Shown here: one piece after another, positions 10,182 through 21,697 of the stretch
How the letters are laid out: each line of letters begins with the position of its first letter
How positions within the stretch are numbered: position 1 is the first letter of the stretch
Source of the DNA: Leucosporidium creatinivorum
Taxonomy: Eukaryota > Basidiomycota > Microbotryomycetes > Leucosporidiales > Leucosporidiaceae
NCBI GenBank assembly: GCA_001600635.1
Contig: BCKL01000004.1
Coordinates: 1,251,122 to 1,315,121, forward strand
Direction: 5' to 3'
Length of the DNA stretch: 64,000 nt
Notes under the pieces: model-generated
Databases searched by the model: none
The model's input: the letters and a program-made list of their open reading frames with translations, nothing else
Told to the model about the DNA's origin: nothing
Made by a program: the position numbers and the translations under genes

Positions 10182-11861
10182 ATGGTCCGCTCAGCTCCTC
10201 CTAATACACCATCGCTTCTCACCCTACCACCCGAACTACTCCAACACCTCCTCCTCTTCCTCCCTCTCAGCTCCCTCCTCTCCCTCTCCCTCGTTTCCCG
10301 CTCCTTCAACACCCTCGTCTCCACTCATTCGCTACCTACATTCCTCCGACTACTTTCCTACCTCCCATCCTCCGCAGCACACCAACGTCGGCAAACTTGG
10401 TCTCTCCCCGCCGAAGCTCGATGGGCAGACGACGTCGCCACCAACTTTGAGCGCCGAGATTCGACCGCTCAGTCCTTCGCGCAATGGGACAGAAAGTGCA
10501 TGCCAGTGTTGAAGGTGTGGGACCGAGGAGAGGGGAGCAGTGCGAGGTTGGTGGTGGGGAGAGGAGCAGAGTTGGACCTGTTCAATCTTGAGGGAGCTCG
10601 GCGGGGGAAGCCTGAGCTAGTCCCGATGCTGCCTTTCCTCCCACCAAGCCAGAGCGCCTCCAGTGGACAAGAGGACATCACTGGGATAGCGCTGGATGCC
10701 GCAACGCCTTCAGAACTCATCCTCTCTCGAGTCTCGGGCTTGATTCAACGAGTGAGGGTCGAAGAGCCAGAGTGGCGGGGAGATCATTGGCAACCAGGCC
10801 AATTGGTCGAGGTCGACAGGTACCCGACTGGTCTCGTCGGCGAGGGGGAGCAACCGTGGATGGTTCAAGCCCTTCACTCGAGCGGAACCCTCCTCGGCGC
10901 CGCCCTCACCTCGCGCCCTCGACCGACGTTTCGCCGCTCGCAACCCTCCCCGTCTACCGCCATCAATAATACAGGACCCATCACCTTCTCCTCCCTCCAC
11001 TCCGTTCCCCCACCTCCAACCTCCCACCACCTCTCCCTCTCCTCGCTCGCCTCCCCCTCCACACCTCCTCATCTCCTCACTCTCGACCACAAACCCTGGT
11101 CCCTCCACCTCACCCCTCACTATCTCTTCCTCGGCTCCTCCTCCTTCTCCCCTCTCACGCTCTATCACCTCGACTCAACCGGCCTTCCTTCATCCCACTC
11201 CTCCCTCACCGCCGCCGACGAACCCACCTCCGCAGTCTACTCTCTCACAACCCCTCCTCCTCACTCGACTACCCTACATCCTACTCAGACCGTCGTAGCA
11301 GCTTTCTACGACTCGACCAGCCGAATCTACGACCTCCGCTCCGGCTCGGCGGGAGGAGCAGGCGAGGTTATGCGCCTTTCGGATCCTTGGTCCGAGGACC
11401 CGAGCTACAGCGTTACTGTTGGAGGACCTTCAGGAGGATGGGTAGCGACCGGAGCGTCGAGGGAGGGGATGGTGCGGATGTGGGACGTTCGCTCGGCGGG
11501 GGCTCCTTTCTCGGGCGTCGAGCGAGGAGGCGGGGAAGGAGCGACCTTCTTCCCTCCCTCCTCCAATGCCCATACCACAGCACCTGTTCGCTCGCCCATC
11601 TACTCCCTCGCCCTCGAGTACTCGACACTCTACGCCGTGACGGACCGACAGGCGTACTCTTTCTCGTTCGAGCGGCCTTCTCGTGGGAGTGAGGGGGAGG
11701 GGACGAGGTATGTGGTGCATGAAGGAGAGAAGGGGAATGGGGCGAGAGGGGCGTTGAAAGTGGGCTGGGAGGAGAGGGAGAGGGAGCGGATGAGTGAGGT
11801 GAAGAGAGAGGTCGTGACGAGCCGGACGAGGGGGAGGGCTAGAATGGTGGATAGGTGGTAG
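10182..11861 (+). CDS. F-box protein with WD40-like propeller
   Basis: About 560 residues in one exon. The N-terminus has a compact F-box: LLTLPPELLQHLLLFLPLSS, then LSLVSRSFNTLVSTHSLPTFL. The rest is beta-rich with degenerate WD-type units: QWDRKCMPVLKVWD, SRIYDLRSGS, and GGWVATGASREGMVRMWDVR, the clearest WD blade. This layout suits an SCF substrate receptor. The middle third is very rich in Ser/Thr/Pro. The ATG at 10182 is chosen because an intron acceptor lies just upstream and the F-box follows within 14 residues; the open frame extends 53 codons further 5' without support. Substrate unknown. Confidence 0.75.
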   Translation: MVRSAPPNTPSLLTLPPELLQHLLLFLPLSSLLSLSLVSRSFNTLVSTHSLPTFLRLLSYLPSSAAHQRRQTWSLPAEARWADDVATNFERRDSTAQSFAQWDRKCMPVLKVWDRGEGSSARLVVGRGAELDLFNLEGARRGKPELVPMLPFLPPSQSASSGQEDITGIALDAATPSELILSRVSGLIQRVRVEEPEWRGDHWQPGQLVEVDRYPTGLVGEGEQPWMVQALHSSGTLLGAALTSRPRPTFRRSQPSPSTAINNTGPITFSSLHSVPPPPTSHHLSLSSLASPSTPPHLLTLDHKPWSLHLTPHYLFLGSSSFSPLTLYHLDSTGLPSSHSSLTAADEPTSAVYSLTTPPPHSTTLHPTQTVVAAFYDSTSRIYDLRSGSAGGAGEVMRLSDPWSEDPSYSVTVGGPSGGWVATGASREGMVRMWDVRSAGAPFSGVERGGGEGATFFPPSSNAHTTAPVRSPIYSLALEYSTLYAVTDRQAYSFSFERPSRGSEGEGTRYVVHEGEKGNGARGALKVGWEERERERMSEVKREVVTSRTRGRARMVDRW

Positions 11862-12200
11862 AGAGGCGTAGTAGACGGCATAGCGATAGAAGCTTTCATG
11901 GAAGGCCTATATACAGAGGATCTTCCCTTTCGCGGCGAACGACGAACCAGCTCGGCGATGGCTGCGAGGAAAGGGCCCCTCGTTTCGTTCGCGCTCGCCG
12001 TCAGCGCCAGCGCTAACGTCTGTGACTAGAATGTACTTACACTGGGGTCTCCGAGCCTCGAGTGTGAAGACTGAGATGCGGGTGCAGACGGAAGCGCAAC
12101 GGCTCTCAGAGCACCGAGTGCGCGAGTACGCCCTTCGTCCGCTCCTACCTTTCGTTCTTCCTCGCTCTCGTCTCGTCGAGCATCTATACACTCCATCAAG
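11862..12200. other. Intergenic region
   Basis: Terminator side of the F-box/WD gene and promoter of the orphan gene at 12201. No coding signal was seen. A donor-like site lies near 12020 but its role is unclear. Confidence 0.3.
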
Positions 12201-13501
12201 ATGTCGGAAGCGTCGACAGAAGCTACTCCTGCATCGTCGGCCCCTGCCTCGCCATCGCCGATGGGTCAAGGCTCGCATGCTCTGCCCGCGTCTCGGACAG
12301 CTCCTCCATCTTATTTCGAGCCAGAGCATGCACCGGTGACCGTGTACTTCACTTTCAACCCCTACACCGACCCTCAACCGCTCGCTAGCTACACCCATGG
12401 CCCCTTCCACGCGCTGCTCGGCCGAACCGTTCCCCCTCAAGCGTTCCCAGTCACCTTCCACTCGCAGACAACCCTTCGTCTCCTCGAGATGTTCGACCGC
12501 TCGATACTCGACCAGTATCCTACACCTCCCTGGAATTACCCCGACATGAGCTACTTCTCAATTCGGGTGATGGTTAAGGAGTACGAACGACGCGGCTTTG
12601 GGAGGGGAGCTCTTGCCGCCTTCCGGCTTCGCGTCCAGAGGCGCCTCGAAGGGATCACTGGATCGCCAGTCGTATCTTTAGACTGGCCCACGGAGCGGCA
12701 AAACGAGCTATGTGATGATTATCGGCGTAGTTGTGCTCCGTCGGCGATGAAAGGCTGCTCGGTGGAGGAGTGGGCTGAGGTCTGCGTACTGTTGGCCATC
12801 CTTGATACGGAGAGAGAGTGTAAAGGTGAGTTTTTCTAGCTGTGTGCCGGAGAGTCAACGCTGACGCTGCCTTGCAGACCTTTGGCAACCTATGATCGAC
12901 TGGCAGGAGCAGGCAGCTCAAGAGCTAGCGGCTCAGCTCGAGGGTGAGTTGCACCTCCCGCAGGGCTTCATGATGCTTGTTAGCTCATCTCCTACCCCCT
13001 TCGCGCTCACCAGGGATCTCCTCGCCGCAAGAGAGGGATGCCGAGAAGGAGCTCTTCGACGTGGACGCTCGTCCTCCTCGGTGGACGCTACCCCTCACCT
13101 TCTTCACATCACCAAAGCCACACTGGATGTCCCCCACTCGTAATACTACTGAGTGGGCCACGGAGATGGAGGCCTACAAGACCAAGTATCCATCACCGCT
13201 GCCTCCCCCATCACTTCAAGCTCCTTCGGCGCCTCCTTCAGCGCCTTCTTCGGCGCCTCCTTCAGCACCTCCTTCGATCTACTTCCCGGCTGAACTTCTT
13301 CACGAGCTCGAGCCAGAAGAGCCACAAGCAGAGGAGCCCGCCGTCATTGCACCTGCCGCAGATCTGGAGAAGGAAGCCTCGGTCGAACCTCCTTCGGCGG
13401 CGCTGGAGATCGCCCTTGGAGCTCCTCCAAAGGTGGGTGGCGTATCTCGGTTCAAGAGGGTGGTCAAGAGATGGCTCTCATTTGGGGCAACAAAGTGGTA
13501 G
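12201..13501 (+). CDS. Uncharacterised VTV-FTF family protein, copy A
   Basis: I do not recognise this family. Three exons: 12201-12825, 12878-12943 and 13014-13501, both introns in phase 1. About 390 residues. Residues 45-120 contain PVTVYFTFNPYTD, THGPFHALLGRTVPPQAFPV and TTLRLLEMFDRSI. A helical middle ends EEWAEVCVLLAIL, and exon 2 encodes LWQPMIDWQEQ. Exon 3 begins GISSPQERD and carries a Pro/Ala/Ser repeat (APPSAPSSAPPSAPPS), then a basic C-terminus RFKRVVKRWLSFGA. A clear paralog lies at 34114-35216 with the same exon phases. There is no signal peptide or membrane segment, so it is probably cytosolic. It resembles no enzyme I know. Confidence 0.8.
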
Positions 13502-13638
13502 AGCGGTGGAAGGGGAAGTGTGATGGTCAGGTTGGGTTGAGGAGCGACGCTTGCGAGAGGGCGGGGAACAACCGAAGTGCAGGAATGTGGGTATCTACAT
13601 AAACATCACAAATACCTCGGAATCATTACTTGTACTTC

Positions 13639-16600
13639 CTACGCCTCTGCCTTGCCGCTCGTATTGACTGCGAAGGCGAACAGAGATCAGCTCGGCGCTC
13701 GACGTCCTCCGAGTCATAGCAACTCACTGAAGTGGTAGTTGAAGTTGAGCCGGACGGCCAAAAAGCGCATGTCGAGGTCGGGCGCCTGTCCCAGCTGAGC
13801 AACGAGCGTGACGGCGAGAGCGCGGAACTCGGCCGAATACTCCTCGAGGCGGTCGCGAATGCCGGCGAGCTCGGATGGGTTGGGCGAGTCGAATCTCGAG
13901 GGGAGAATGGGAGAGTCGATTCCCTGTTGTCGGTGAACGAGGGACGGGGTCAGCGGAGGGTAAAGCGATCGAGCCAAGTCGAGCCTACCCTGCCGATGTC
14001 GCGAACCGACTCTTGACGAGAGGCCTCGGCGAGAGCGTAGTTGCAGAGCGAGTCCTATCAGAGCAAGGCGAGAGGTCAGCGAATCATCACAAGAGAGATC
14101 GGTTGGGAGAGAACCCACGACGGCGCCTCGGTACTGCAGCATCGTGCGGAAGATCTTGCGAACTTGCTCGAGCATCGAAACGGTCTGCAGGAGGATAAAG
14201 TCGGTTAGCATCGCGTCCAAGCGATAGCTCCGTACTATGAACGACCGGAAGACTCACCTCCTTCCTCGACGACTTCCTCGAGCTCATGAGCAGCGCCTTT
14301 GAGACCAACCGCTCGAGGTACGTCCTGTGGGCTTCGATGAGCGAGTCGAGGTCACCTTCCTTCTTGACGGCAAACTCCTCGAGCACCTGCCAGCTGCAGC
14401 CGATGACCTCGAGGTGGCAGTAGTATTGGAGCTGCCGAATGAAGAAGATCATCTGCTGGAGCGAGATGCGGGTGTGGTGGAAGTCGTAGGCGAGCTCTGT
14501 AGGTACAAGACCTCGGTCAACAATCCAGTCTCGGCCGAGCGCAGGGTACGAACAGAGAACTCACCCTCCACTCGAAGGAATGTCCTCGCGCCGGTCATCA
14601 ACCTCCTCTGCACTCCGTTGAGCGAGTACTCGACCCTCTTGATCTGCCACAGATGCTTGAACATCTTGAGGTACCCCTGCATGCTCTTGGGATCGAGCAC
14701 CGTGTCCAATGGAGCATCGACCTTGTACTCGAGCGTGAAGACGTCCCAGCCGATCTCGCCTTGAGTGAACTCGAGCATGCGGGCGTCGAGGCGGCGGAGG
14801 GTGTCGGGGTGGTCGGCGGCTGATGTGGAGCCGCGAAGGGCGGTCTCGAGAGTAGCGGTGAGGTTGTGGCGGTAGAGGAGGTTGGCGGGGCGGTCGAGTG
14901 AGGGGCTGCGAGCGGACGAGGCGATCAGTATCCGAGCTCGAGGAGCGAAGCAGCCAGAAACGCACCCCAGTGACTCCATGAGAATCTCGACAAAGTCTCC
15001 CTTGCCGAGCATCAGGTAGTCCTTGAGCGCCTTGAGGTGGTCCATGAGGCGGAAGCGGTCGAAGAAGATGTCGAAGAGGCGCTGGGATGCAATGGAGTAG
15101 GCGAGGGAGATGGAGCGTTCGAGACCAATCATGTCGGCGTATTGAAGGGCTAGGGGTCGGAAGTGGAGTCAGCGTGCGAACGAACAGCGTTGGCGAAGCG
15201 GCGACGAACTGCGATTACTGCCCTCTTTCCGATTCCGCTCCACGACCCAAGCCGAGTCTTGACAGCTGTACTTCATAAAGTTGAGCGACTTGCCCGTCGA
15301 GAAGATCTGCAGGCGAAGCGGTCAGACAAGGTCCCGCTCGGCTCGCGTATCGGCGCTCACCTTGCGGCCAAACGACTCCTCGAGGAAGCCAGGGAGCATC
15401 TCCTTCTTGAACCCAAACTTGCCCTCCCAGAGCTCATGCGCCTTGACTCCATCCTCATCATCTCCCGTTCCTCCAAAGTCTCCAATCTCTCCCAACGCTC
15501 GATCGCCCCATCGCTCGCCAGCCTCGATGGCAGGGTTGAGCTCGACGAAGAACTCGGCGAATGGATCTCGCAGCTCGCCCTCGTAGATCCACGAGGAGAG
15601 TGTGGCGAAGAAGGGTACGGAGAGGGTTTTGAGGAGGCGGGAGCTGAAGTCGCGGATGAAGGGATCGCCGTTGGAGGTGTGCGAGTGGAGTGAGGTGAGG
15701 AGGGCGCCGCCGACGTTGTGCTCTGTTCGAGGCCGAGAGGTTAGTGACACGCCGAGAGCAAGCGAAGTAGACGAGTTACCTCCTGCCTCCTCGACCAGCG
15801 TGCCCATCATCCTCATCCTGAGCTTGACCTCCTCCGTCCACACCATCAACCTCCTCAGCGTCAAGCCACCCTCCATACCCTCCACTCCACCTCTCATCCC
15901 ACCCTCACTGGCATCCTCGCCCTCCTCCAGCTGCCCTTCCAAGATGGCGACAAGGCGATAGTACTCGGTCATCTCCCCCTTGAGCGCGGCATGCAAGCTC
16001 TGCTCCACCATCCCTACAGTCCTGCCTCTCCGTTCCGCCTCGCCGTCCAAATTGATCTTGGCGTCAATCTTGCGGTACAGCCACCCTAGCTCAGCGAGAG
16101 TATGGAGCAGCACCCTCGTCGGCGCAGGGAGCGAGTAGCCCGTCCCTTCGAGGACAAATTCGATGCCATCCTCCAACTGCAGCTCCTCGGGTCCGTGTCC
16201 CTCCTCTCCATCAACGATAATCTCTCCACGCTTGTACGTCCGGCGAGGGCCTGGCACGCGCTCTGGCGGAGGTTTGAACCGAACAAACTGGCCGTCGATG
16301 CCTTGAAGGACGTAGATGATGTCGCGGAGGAGGAGAGGTTCTGGTACGGGCGGGAGCGTCGAGGTGGAAGACTCGGCCGAAGCAGCCGCGGCTTGCTTCT
16401 GTGCTCGGTGCTGAGCGAGGATGGCGGCCATGGGCTGCTTTGGAGGTTTCCGAGGGGAGGGAGGAGCCGAGTCCCTCGGTGAGCGGGGAGCTGGGGTGGG
16501 TGCAGTAGAGCGTGGCGGTGCGGAGGGCTTGGGGAGGAGGGCGGAAGGGGCGGGGAAGAAGTTGGTGCGTGAGGAGGAAGGTTGCGAAGAGGACGGCGAG

Positions 16601-17158
16601 TCGGTGCCGGCGAGCGAGAGGAGGAAGTTGAGGGCGGGCACCTTGTCGCGCGGGATGGCCTGGAGATCAGTCGTGGTGAGCTCGGAGTGATCTCGAGAGT
16701 CCTGCAGCCCTTGCGAGGAGTTCACCTGAGCCTTGAGCTGCGACGAGAGATGGGCGAAGCGCTGGGCGTCTCGTGTTGAGCCTCCACCTTGCCGTAGCAC
16801 TGTGATAGAGTAGCAGAAGAGGTCAGCGAATCCCCGCAGATGTACCGTACAGCTTGAAGCTCCCCAACGCGCCAAACTGCAGCTCCCAAGGCTCGACCAA
16901 CACGCGCCGAATCGCTGTCGGTGCGGTGCTATAGTCGTACAGGAGAGCAGGGAGAGAGAATCACACACCTGTCCTACTCGTCTCGTCTACTACGCTACGC
17001 CAATCGTCCTCCCTCGCCCTCCCGCTGCCGCCAGCCTTCTGTCCAAGCGTCGAGTCGAGGACGTAGCGCTCAAACTCCTCCTTGTCCTGTACCTCATCAG
17101 GTGACAGATGCGGTAATGTGTGCGATATGAGCGCCGCTAGAGTCGATTGTGGTGGCAT
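13639..17158 (-). CDS. Gamma-tubulin complex component 2 (GCP2/Spc97 family)
   Basis: Core subunit of the gamma-tubulin small complex that nucleates microtubules at the spindle pole body. About ten exons. The N-terminus is MPPQSTLAALISHTLPHL. Next comes a disordered Pro/Ser region, then the GRIP1 part with LLRDIIYVLQGIDGQFVRF, GYSLPAPTRVLLHTLAELG and TEYYRLVAILEGQLEEG. Then RRLMVWTEEVKLRMRMMGTL, FIRDFSSRLLKTLSVPFF and WEGKFGFKKEMLPGFL. The GRIP2 part shows FSTGKSLNFMKY, LKDYLMLGKGDFVEILMES, WDVFTLEYKVDAPLDTVL and YCHLEVIGCSWQVLEE. The final splice gives NYHFINTSGKAEA and a stop at 13641-13639. The length of about 850 residues is normal. Confidence 0.9.
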
Positions 17159-17521
17159 GTCGCCGAGCCGAGAAGAGCGAAGCGGAGCTGTTTGGACGCG
17201 TCGAGAAGTTGGTTGATAAGGCGTAGAGGTGTTGGTAGGGTACAGAAACGCTAGCCGAGCTGTATGGTTGAGCTGTAGATTGTTAGAAGCGCGATTCGGG
17301 CGAGTTGAGCCGAGGACGAGCGAGCGGCGGAAGGGAGAGCTCGCGCACTACGACAATGCTTGTGCTCGTACAATCACCTCGTCTCGCTGCTTCGACCGCG
17401 TGGAAAGCCCACAGGAACTCGAAGCTAATCGCCTGCAGCTCTACTACGACAGATTGTACCTCTACAACGCCAGCCAGCTCCGCCCTTCAACGCGCCCAGT
17501 GCTCGAGCGCTCGAACCGCTC
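17159..17521. promoter_or_regulatory. Divergent promoter between GCP2 and RRM copy 1
   Basis: Start codons of the two genes face away from each other across 363 bases. No conserved box could be assigned by eye. It is not obviously similar to the intergenic region of the duplicated F-box/RRM pairs. Confidence 0.35.
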
Positions 17522-19511
17522 ATGAGTTCTTCACAGAAGCAGGAGCAGTGCCAGCGGGAAGTTCTCAACGAGCTCGTAGCTCAGATCAAGCAGCACGACA
17601 TCCTCTTTGTTCTGTATCACCTGCAAGAGCTTGCGCCGGGGTGGATCAACCGAGCAGGCGAGTCTCGCTCCTGCTGCAGCCCTTCTAGGACGGCGAGGCT
17701 GACTCTCACGTGTATCCACAGGATCCTTGGGCAACCTCACCCCCGTCGAAGCTGCTCTCAAGCTTCCAAACGACTGCCGTCAACGCCCTCTGATCCTCCA
17801 GCTCCTTCTCCGCTCGGGCGCTCTCCTTCCCGTACCAATCGCCTCTGCTGCTCGTGGTCCGGCTCCTCAAGATCTCGCTCATAAGCAAGGACTCATCGCT
17901 GCTTCCGTGAAAGCTGCCTCGGAACAAGGTGAGCTGTCCACCTGAGCGCCGAGCCGAGCCATCGCTAACATTTGCCCTCCCTCAGCGCCGGTCGTAGAGA
18001 TGCTGTTGTACGAGATGAGTCTTGAGGAGGCAGAGAAGTGGCTCCGTCGTCAAGGTCTCGACGTTGTCGAACAGACCAACGACGTACAGGCTGCCGCTCC
18101 GCTCCCCGCCCCGCCCCTTCCTACTCCGACTCCGCTGCCGACCGCGAAGCTCTCTCCATCTCAGCACGCCGAAGCCCCTCCTCCTGTCGTCGAGGAAACT
18201 CAAGCTCCTCCCCCTATCGTCAAGAAAGCTCTGACCCCTCTTGCCATTCCCTCGACCCCGCCGAAGACCGCTCCGAAGCAGCTCACCGCGATACCCTCGT
18301 CGGCTCCGAAGCAGTCGGTGCCGCAGCTTCCTACAAAACCTTGCCCTCCTACGAAACAAGCGCCTCAGCTCCCTTCGAAGCCTTCGCCTCTTACTCAGCA
18401 GAAAGCGACGCAAGCGCTCCCGACTTCTCCGAAGCAGGCGGCTCCAGAGCTGCCCTCCAAGCCCTCGTCCAGCGCTCCCAAGCCCTCGTCTAGCGCTAAA
18501 AAATCCGCCGCTCCCGCCTGGATTCCTTCGTTCGTTCCCGTCTCGCTCACCGACACTCCTCGCCCGCCCAGCAGGCAAGGGCCCAGCAGACAAGGAACCA
18601 GCAAGCCAGGGAATCTATACCTCGCAAACATCTCCTACACCCTCAACAGCGACGACCTCCACGACATTCTTGCGCCTTACGGACTGGTCGACTGCAGGAT
18701 CGTTTACGACCGCGACGGCCGTTCTCGCGGGTTCGGCTTTGCCGATTTCGTGTACGCGGAAGATGCTCATGCGGCGATTGATGGCTTGCATGGGACGGTG
18801 GTCAACTTGAGAACTATCGTGGTTAGGTGGGGGGACGAGAGTGGACGAGCCGGCGCCGCCCCTGAACGCTACGACTCGAGGGACCCCCCGCCTCACCTTC
18901 CTCCTCCCCGAAGCTCGGACGACCAGCAGCTCGACCTTCAAGCCAACAGCAAGACCAACAGCCACGGTGCTAGTCCACTCCGTTCGACTTCGCCTCCCCC
19001 CTCTCGCCGCTACCGCTCGCCTTCTCGTGGTCGCGCGCCTTCTCGTGGACGCTCTCCCTCCCCCGCCCGTCGCCACCGTCGCCGTGATTCGAGACGCTCG
19101 CCATCTCGCTCGCGCTCGCGCTCCCCTTCTCGTCATTATCGCCACCACCACCAGCGCCGCCGCTCTTCTCGCAGCCGCAGCCCCTCGCCTCGTCGCCGAG
19201 ACTACTCGAGGCGCAGCGCTTCGCCGAGTCCTCACCGCTTTCGCCGTCACCGTAGCTCGAGTCCCGTGGCGCAGAGCGCTCTCGGCATGCTCGACTTGAC
19301 GTCCGAAGGTGAGCCTCTTGTCTTCCCTCCTCCGCCTTTGGCCTCCTCGCCGACCTCTCGCTCGCTCCCCTCAACAGCTTCCACCCCCACCGACGGCTCC
19401 TCCTCCGTTCTCGCCTCGCTGCCTCACGACAAGAACCTCGCCTGGGTGCAGAGTCTCAGCCCTCCAGATTTGGAGAGGCTTCGCAACTTGTGGGAGGTGG
19501 CCCGAGGCTGA
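17522..19511 (+). CDS. RRM/RS protein with ankyrin-like N-terminus, copy 1
   Basis: First of four related genes. Exon 1 (from 17522) encodes MSSSQKQEQ and HDILFVLYHLQELAPGW. Exon 2 has an ankyrin-like helix pair, LTPVEAALKLPNDC and LILQLLLRSGALLPV. Exon 3 opens MLLYEMSLEEAEKWLRRQGL, a family block, then about 170 residues rich in Pro and Lys. A canonical RRM follows: RNP2 LYLANI, RNP1 RGFGFADF. An RS domain comes next (SRGRSPSPARRHRRRDSRRS), and the C-terminal block is LAWVQSLSPPDLERLRNLWE. This suggests a nuclear mRNA-binding SR-like protein (inference). Intron 1 appears to use a GC donor at 17658, since only that joins the frame in the phase used by the paralogs. Confidence 0.85.
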
Positions 19512-19711
19512 GCGCCTAGAGGGAAGGGTCAAGCTGGAGTCGAAGCTGCTGAGCGGTTAGGACTGAAGGGAGGGTTTTGTGGATTCTTGTAGCTTCTTGG
19601 AACGCTGGGCTTTGCTTTTCTTCTCGTCGCCTCGGTCGAGAAGCTCGAGAGATCTTCGCTGCTCTTCGTGTGAGGCGATTCGCGAGTAGCTAAATGCTCG
19701 AGGATCTCGTT

Positions 19712-21226
19712 TCAGCATCCATATCGTATCGGCAGGCGAGCTACTTTGTGTCGACCGAGGCTGAGAAGTACAGACGAGTCAGTGAGGCGTCCGAGGACCG
19801 CACGAGCGAGCGCCGAGGGAAGCTCACGAGCTTGCTCGGCTTTCGTTGGAGTATCTGCAGCAGTCTCGGCCTTCGGAGCTAGGTAGAGCAAGGGGTCAGC
19901 TATCAAGGCAGGCTTGACTACAGCGCAAAACGACTTACCGAGTCCCATCGCCTGCCTTTTCTCCTCGCTCCATCTCGGCACCCACTTCTCATCATCCTCG
20001 GCATCGAAGTAGAAGCGTTTATCCCCCTCTGAAAGCTCCGAGCGCGTGTCGTCGTCACTTGAGTCGAACCTGCGCTGCAAGCCATCGCAGCCCAGTGAGA
20101 CACCGCGCCGAATGCAGAGGTCTCGAAGCGGCTCGCCCCAGCCTTCGGCGCAGACTGGGTTCCAGCGAGTAGTGTCGATGGTCAGAACTTCAAGAGGGGC
20201 ATGGGTGTTGACAAAGGCGAGGAGGGTATCCATCTCCTGAGAACCAGCGATCAACTCGATATCAGCGAAGGCGAGGAAAGCGTGGGTGAGGGAGTCGGAA
20301 AGATGGAGAAGGAGCGGAAGGGAAACCGCGTCCAGCGTAACGGTGATCTCGATGAACTGAGGTAGGTGGATACGCTGCCAGAACGCCCAGTCGTGTGCGA
20401 CTAAGCACAGCTCTCCGAGGCGGAGTCGGCGGAGACGAGGAAACGGCTTGGTGAGGAGGGAGAGGACGGATCCGATATCGACCTCGGCGACGGCATGTAC
20501 GTCAAAGTTGATACTCTGGTCGTCGTCGTTGTTTAGACTGAGCGTTTCAAGCGTAGATAAGACCTGCTCGAGTAAGGCGACCGCATCCTCACAGCCGACA
20601 AAGTCTCGGATGGCCAAGTTCGTCAACGACCAGCCGAGAGGATCTCTGAGCTGTACTCCTTCGAGAATGATGGAACTCCGTAATCGTACCGCGAGGAGCC
20701 CTCGAGACAGAGGCTGGTTAGAGAAGGAAACGCGTCGGCGAGCTTGTCGAGGTCGGCCGAGCCCCAAGACGCTCTCGTGGTGAGGAGGAGGGTGGTGACG
20801 ATATGAGGGGAGGGCAGGCTGACTATCGTTGCTGGGTTGTAGGCGAAGAGGTGGAGAGTGTGAACTCGAGTGCAACCACGAAGCACGTCCGCTGCCTCGG
20901 TCGCCGAGGTTCGGAGGCAGGGTGAGAGATTCGATAGCGTGTTTGACGCCAGCCTTTGCAAGCGAGGTTACAGCAGCTCGGAGCTTCGACCATTTTTGGA
21001 TAGCGACATGCTGAGACGACTTGTGAAAGAGGTGACGACCGAGAATGGGAATCGCAAGGGCGAAGAAGGTTTTGCTGACGAAGAGGCAGGGGTAGAAAGC
21101 GTAGGGGAGCTTCTCGCCTTCCATGAGATCGAAGGGAGTAGGCGAACGACTGGATGGCGACCTCACGTCCTCGTACAGCAGCTCGAGGATGTGCTTGATG
21201 AGCTCGGTCGGGAGAGTCGGCGCCAT
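19712..21226 (-). CDS. F-box/LRR-like protein, paralog A
   Basis: Starts MAPTLPTELIKHILELLYED, an F-box-like helix pair continuing with FVSKTFFALAIPILGRHLF. LRR-like strands follow (FPRLRRLRLGELCL, HLPQFIEITVTLD, HAPLEVLTIDTTRW). The paralog at 62704 is alignable along nearly its whole length. Between about 20,680 and 20,910 copy A is translated in a different frame from copy B: it is 2 nt short at one end and 1 nt short at the other, so the frame is lost and then regained. Near the 3' end an intron (GTAAGT to CTACCTAG, with GCTGACC) is probable; it is a multiple of three and also open. It is transcribed away from RRM copy 2 across a shared promoter. Confidence 0.8.
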   Translation of the reverse strand: MAPTLPTELIKHILELLYEDVRSPSSRSPTPFDLMEGEKLPYAFYPCLFVSKTFFALAIPILGRHLFHKSSQHVAIQKWSKLRAAVTSLAKAGVKHAIESLTLPPNLGDRGSGRASWLHSSSHSPPLRLQPSNDSQPALPSYRHHPPPHHESVLGLGRPRQARRRVSFSNQPLSRGLLAVRLRSSIILEGVQLRDPLGWSLTNLAIRDFVGCEDAVALLEQVLSTLETLSLNNDDDQSINFDVHAVAEVDIGSVLSLLTKPFPRLRRLRLGELCLVAHDWAFWQRIHLPQFIEITVTLDAVSLPLLLHLSDSLTHAFLAFADIELIAGSQEMDTLLAFVNTHAPLEVLTIDTTRWNPVCAEGWGEPLRDLCIRRGVSLGCDGLQRRFDSSDDDTRSELSEGDKRFYFDAEDDEKWVPRWSEEKRQAMGLGKSFCAVVKPALIADPLLYLAPKAETAADTPTKAEQARELPSALARAVLGRLTDSSVLLSLGRHKVARLPIRYGC

Positions 21227-21697
21227 CTGAATGAGGAGGAGGGTCAGCTATACACCACAGCTGTGGTGAGATGAGGGCATGTACCTCTTCAGTCTCACAG
21301 CAGGGCGATAAGCAGCGAAATCGGGCTTGATCCGTTCCGAGGTCTGAGAGCGAGCGCGAAGAGCTGTAGCGATTGTCACAGGGTCAGCGAGGTCTGATAA
21401 GCTGCAGCAGGAGGTAGCTCGCCTTCTGTAGTACAATCCCCTGCCCAGCACGTCCCAGCCGAGCAAAGTCGAAGCGGCGAGCAGGTTGAAGCGGGAACAA
21501 GAGGAGCGAATCGCTTTCGAGCCGGCTTGACTTCTCGCTATAACCTCGTCTTCGCTACAAAATCGACTGCTCGGCGCTGCTGGAAGCTTGGACGACCTCA
21601 GCTGCTCCACTACAGCCCCCGCCCTTACCTACAGCTCTCCCTTCCTCGCCGCTCAAGCGCGTCGCTCGAATCGCTCGAATCGCCCCAGCTGTACGAG
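21227..21697. promoter_or_regulatory. Shared promoter of F-box A and RRM copy 2
   Basis: This 471-base intergenic region is alignable, as reverse complement, with 62238-62703. Shared blocks include CCCGCCCTTACCTACAGCTC next to the RRM start, the segment CTCGTCTTCGCTACA with GAATCGACTGCTCGGC-like continuation, and CGAGCAAAGTCGAAGC/GAGCAGGTTGAAGC. Conservation of noncoding sequence reflects recent duplication, shared regulation, or both. Confidence 0.6.
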
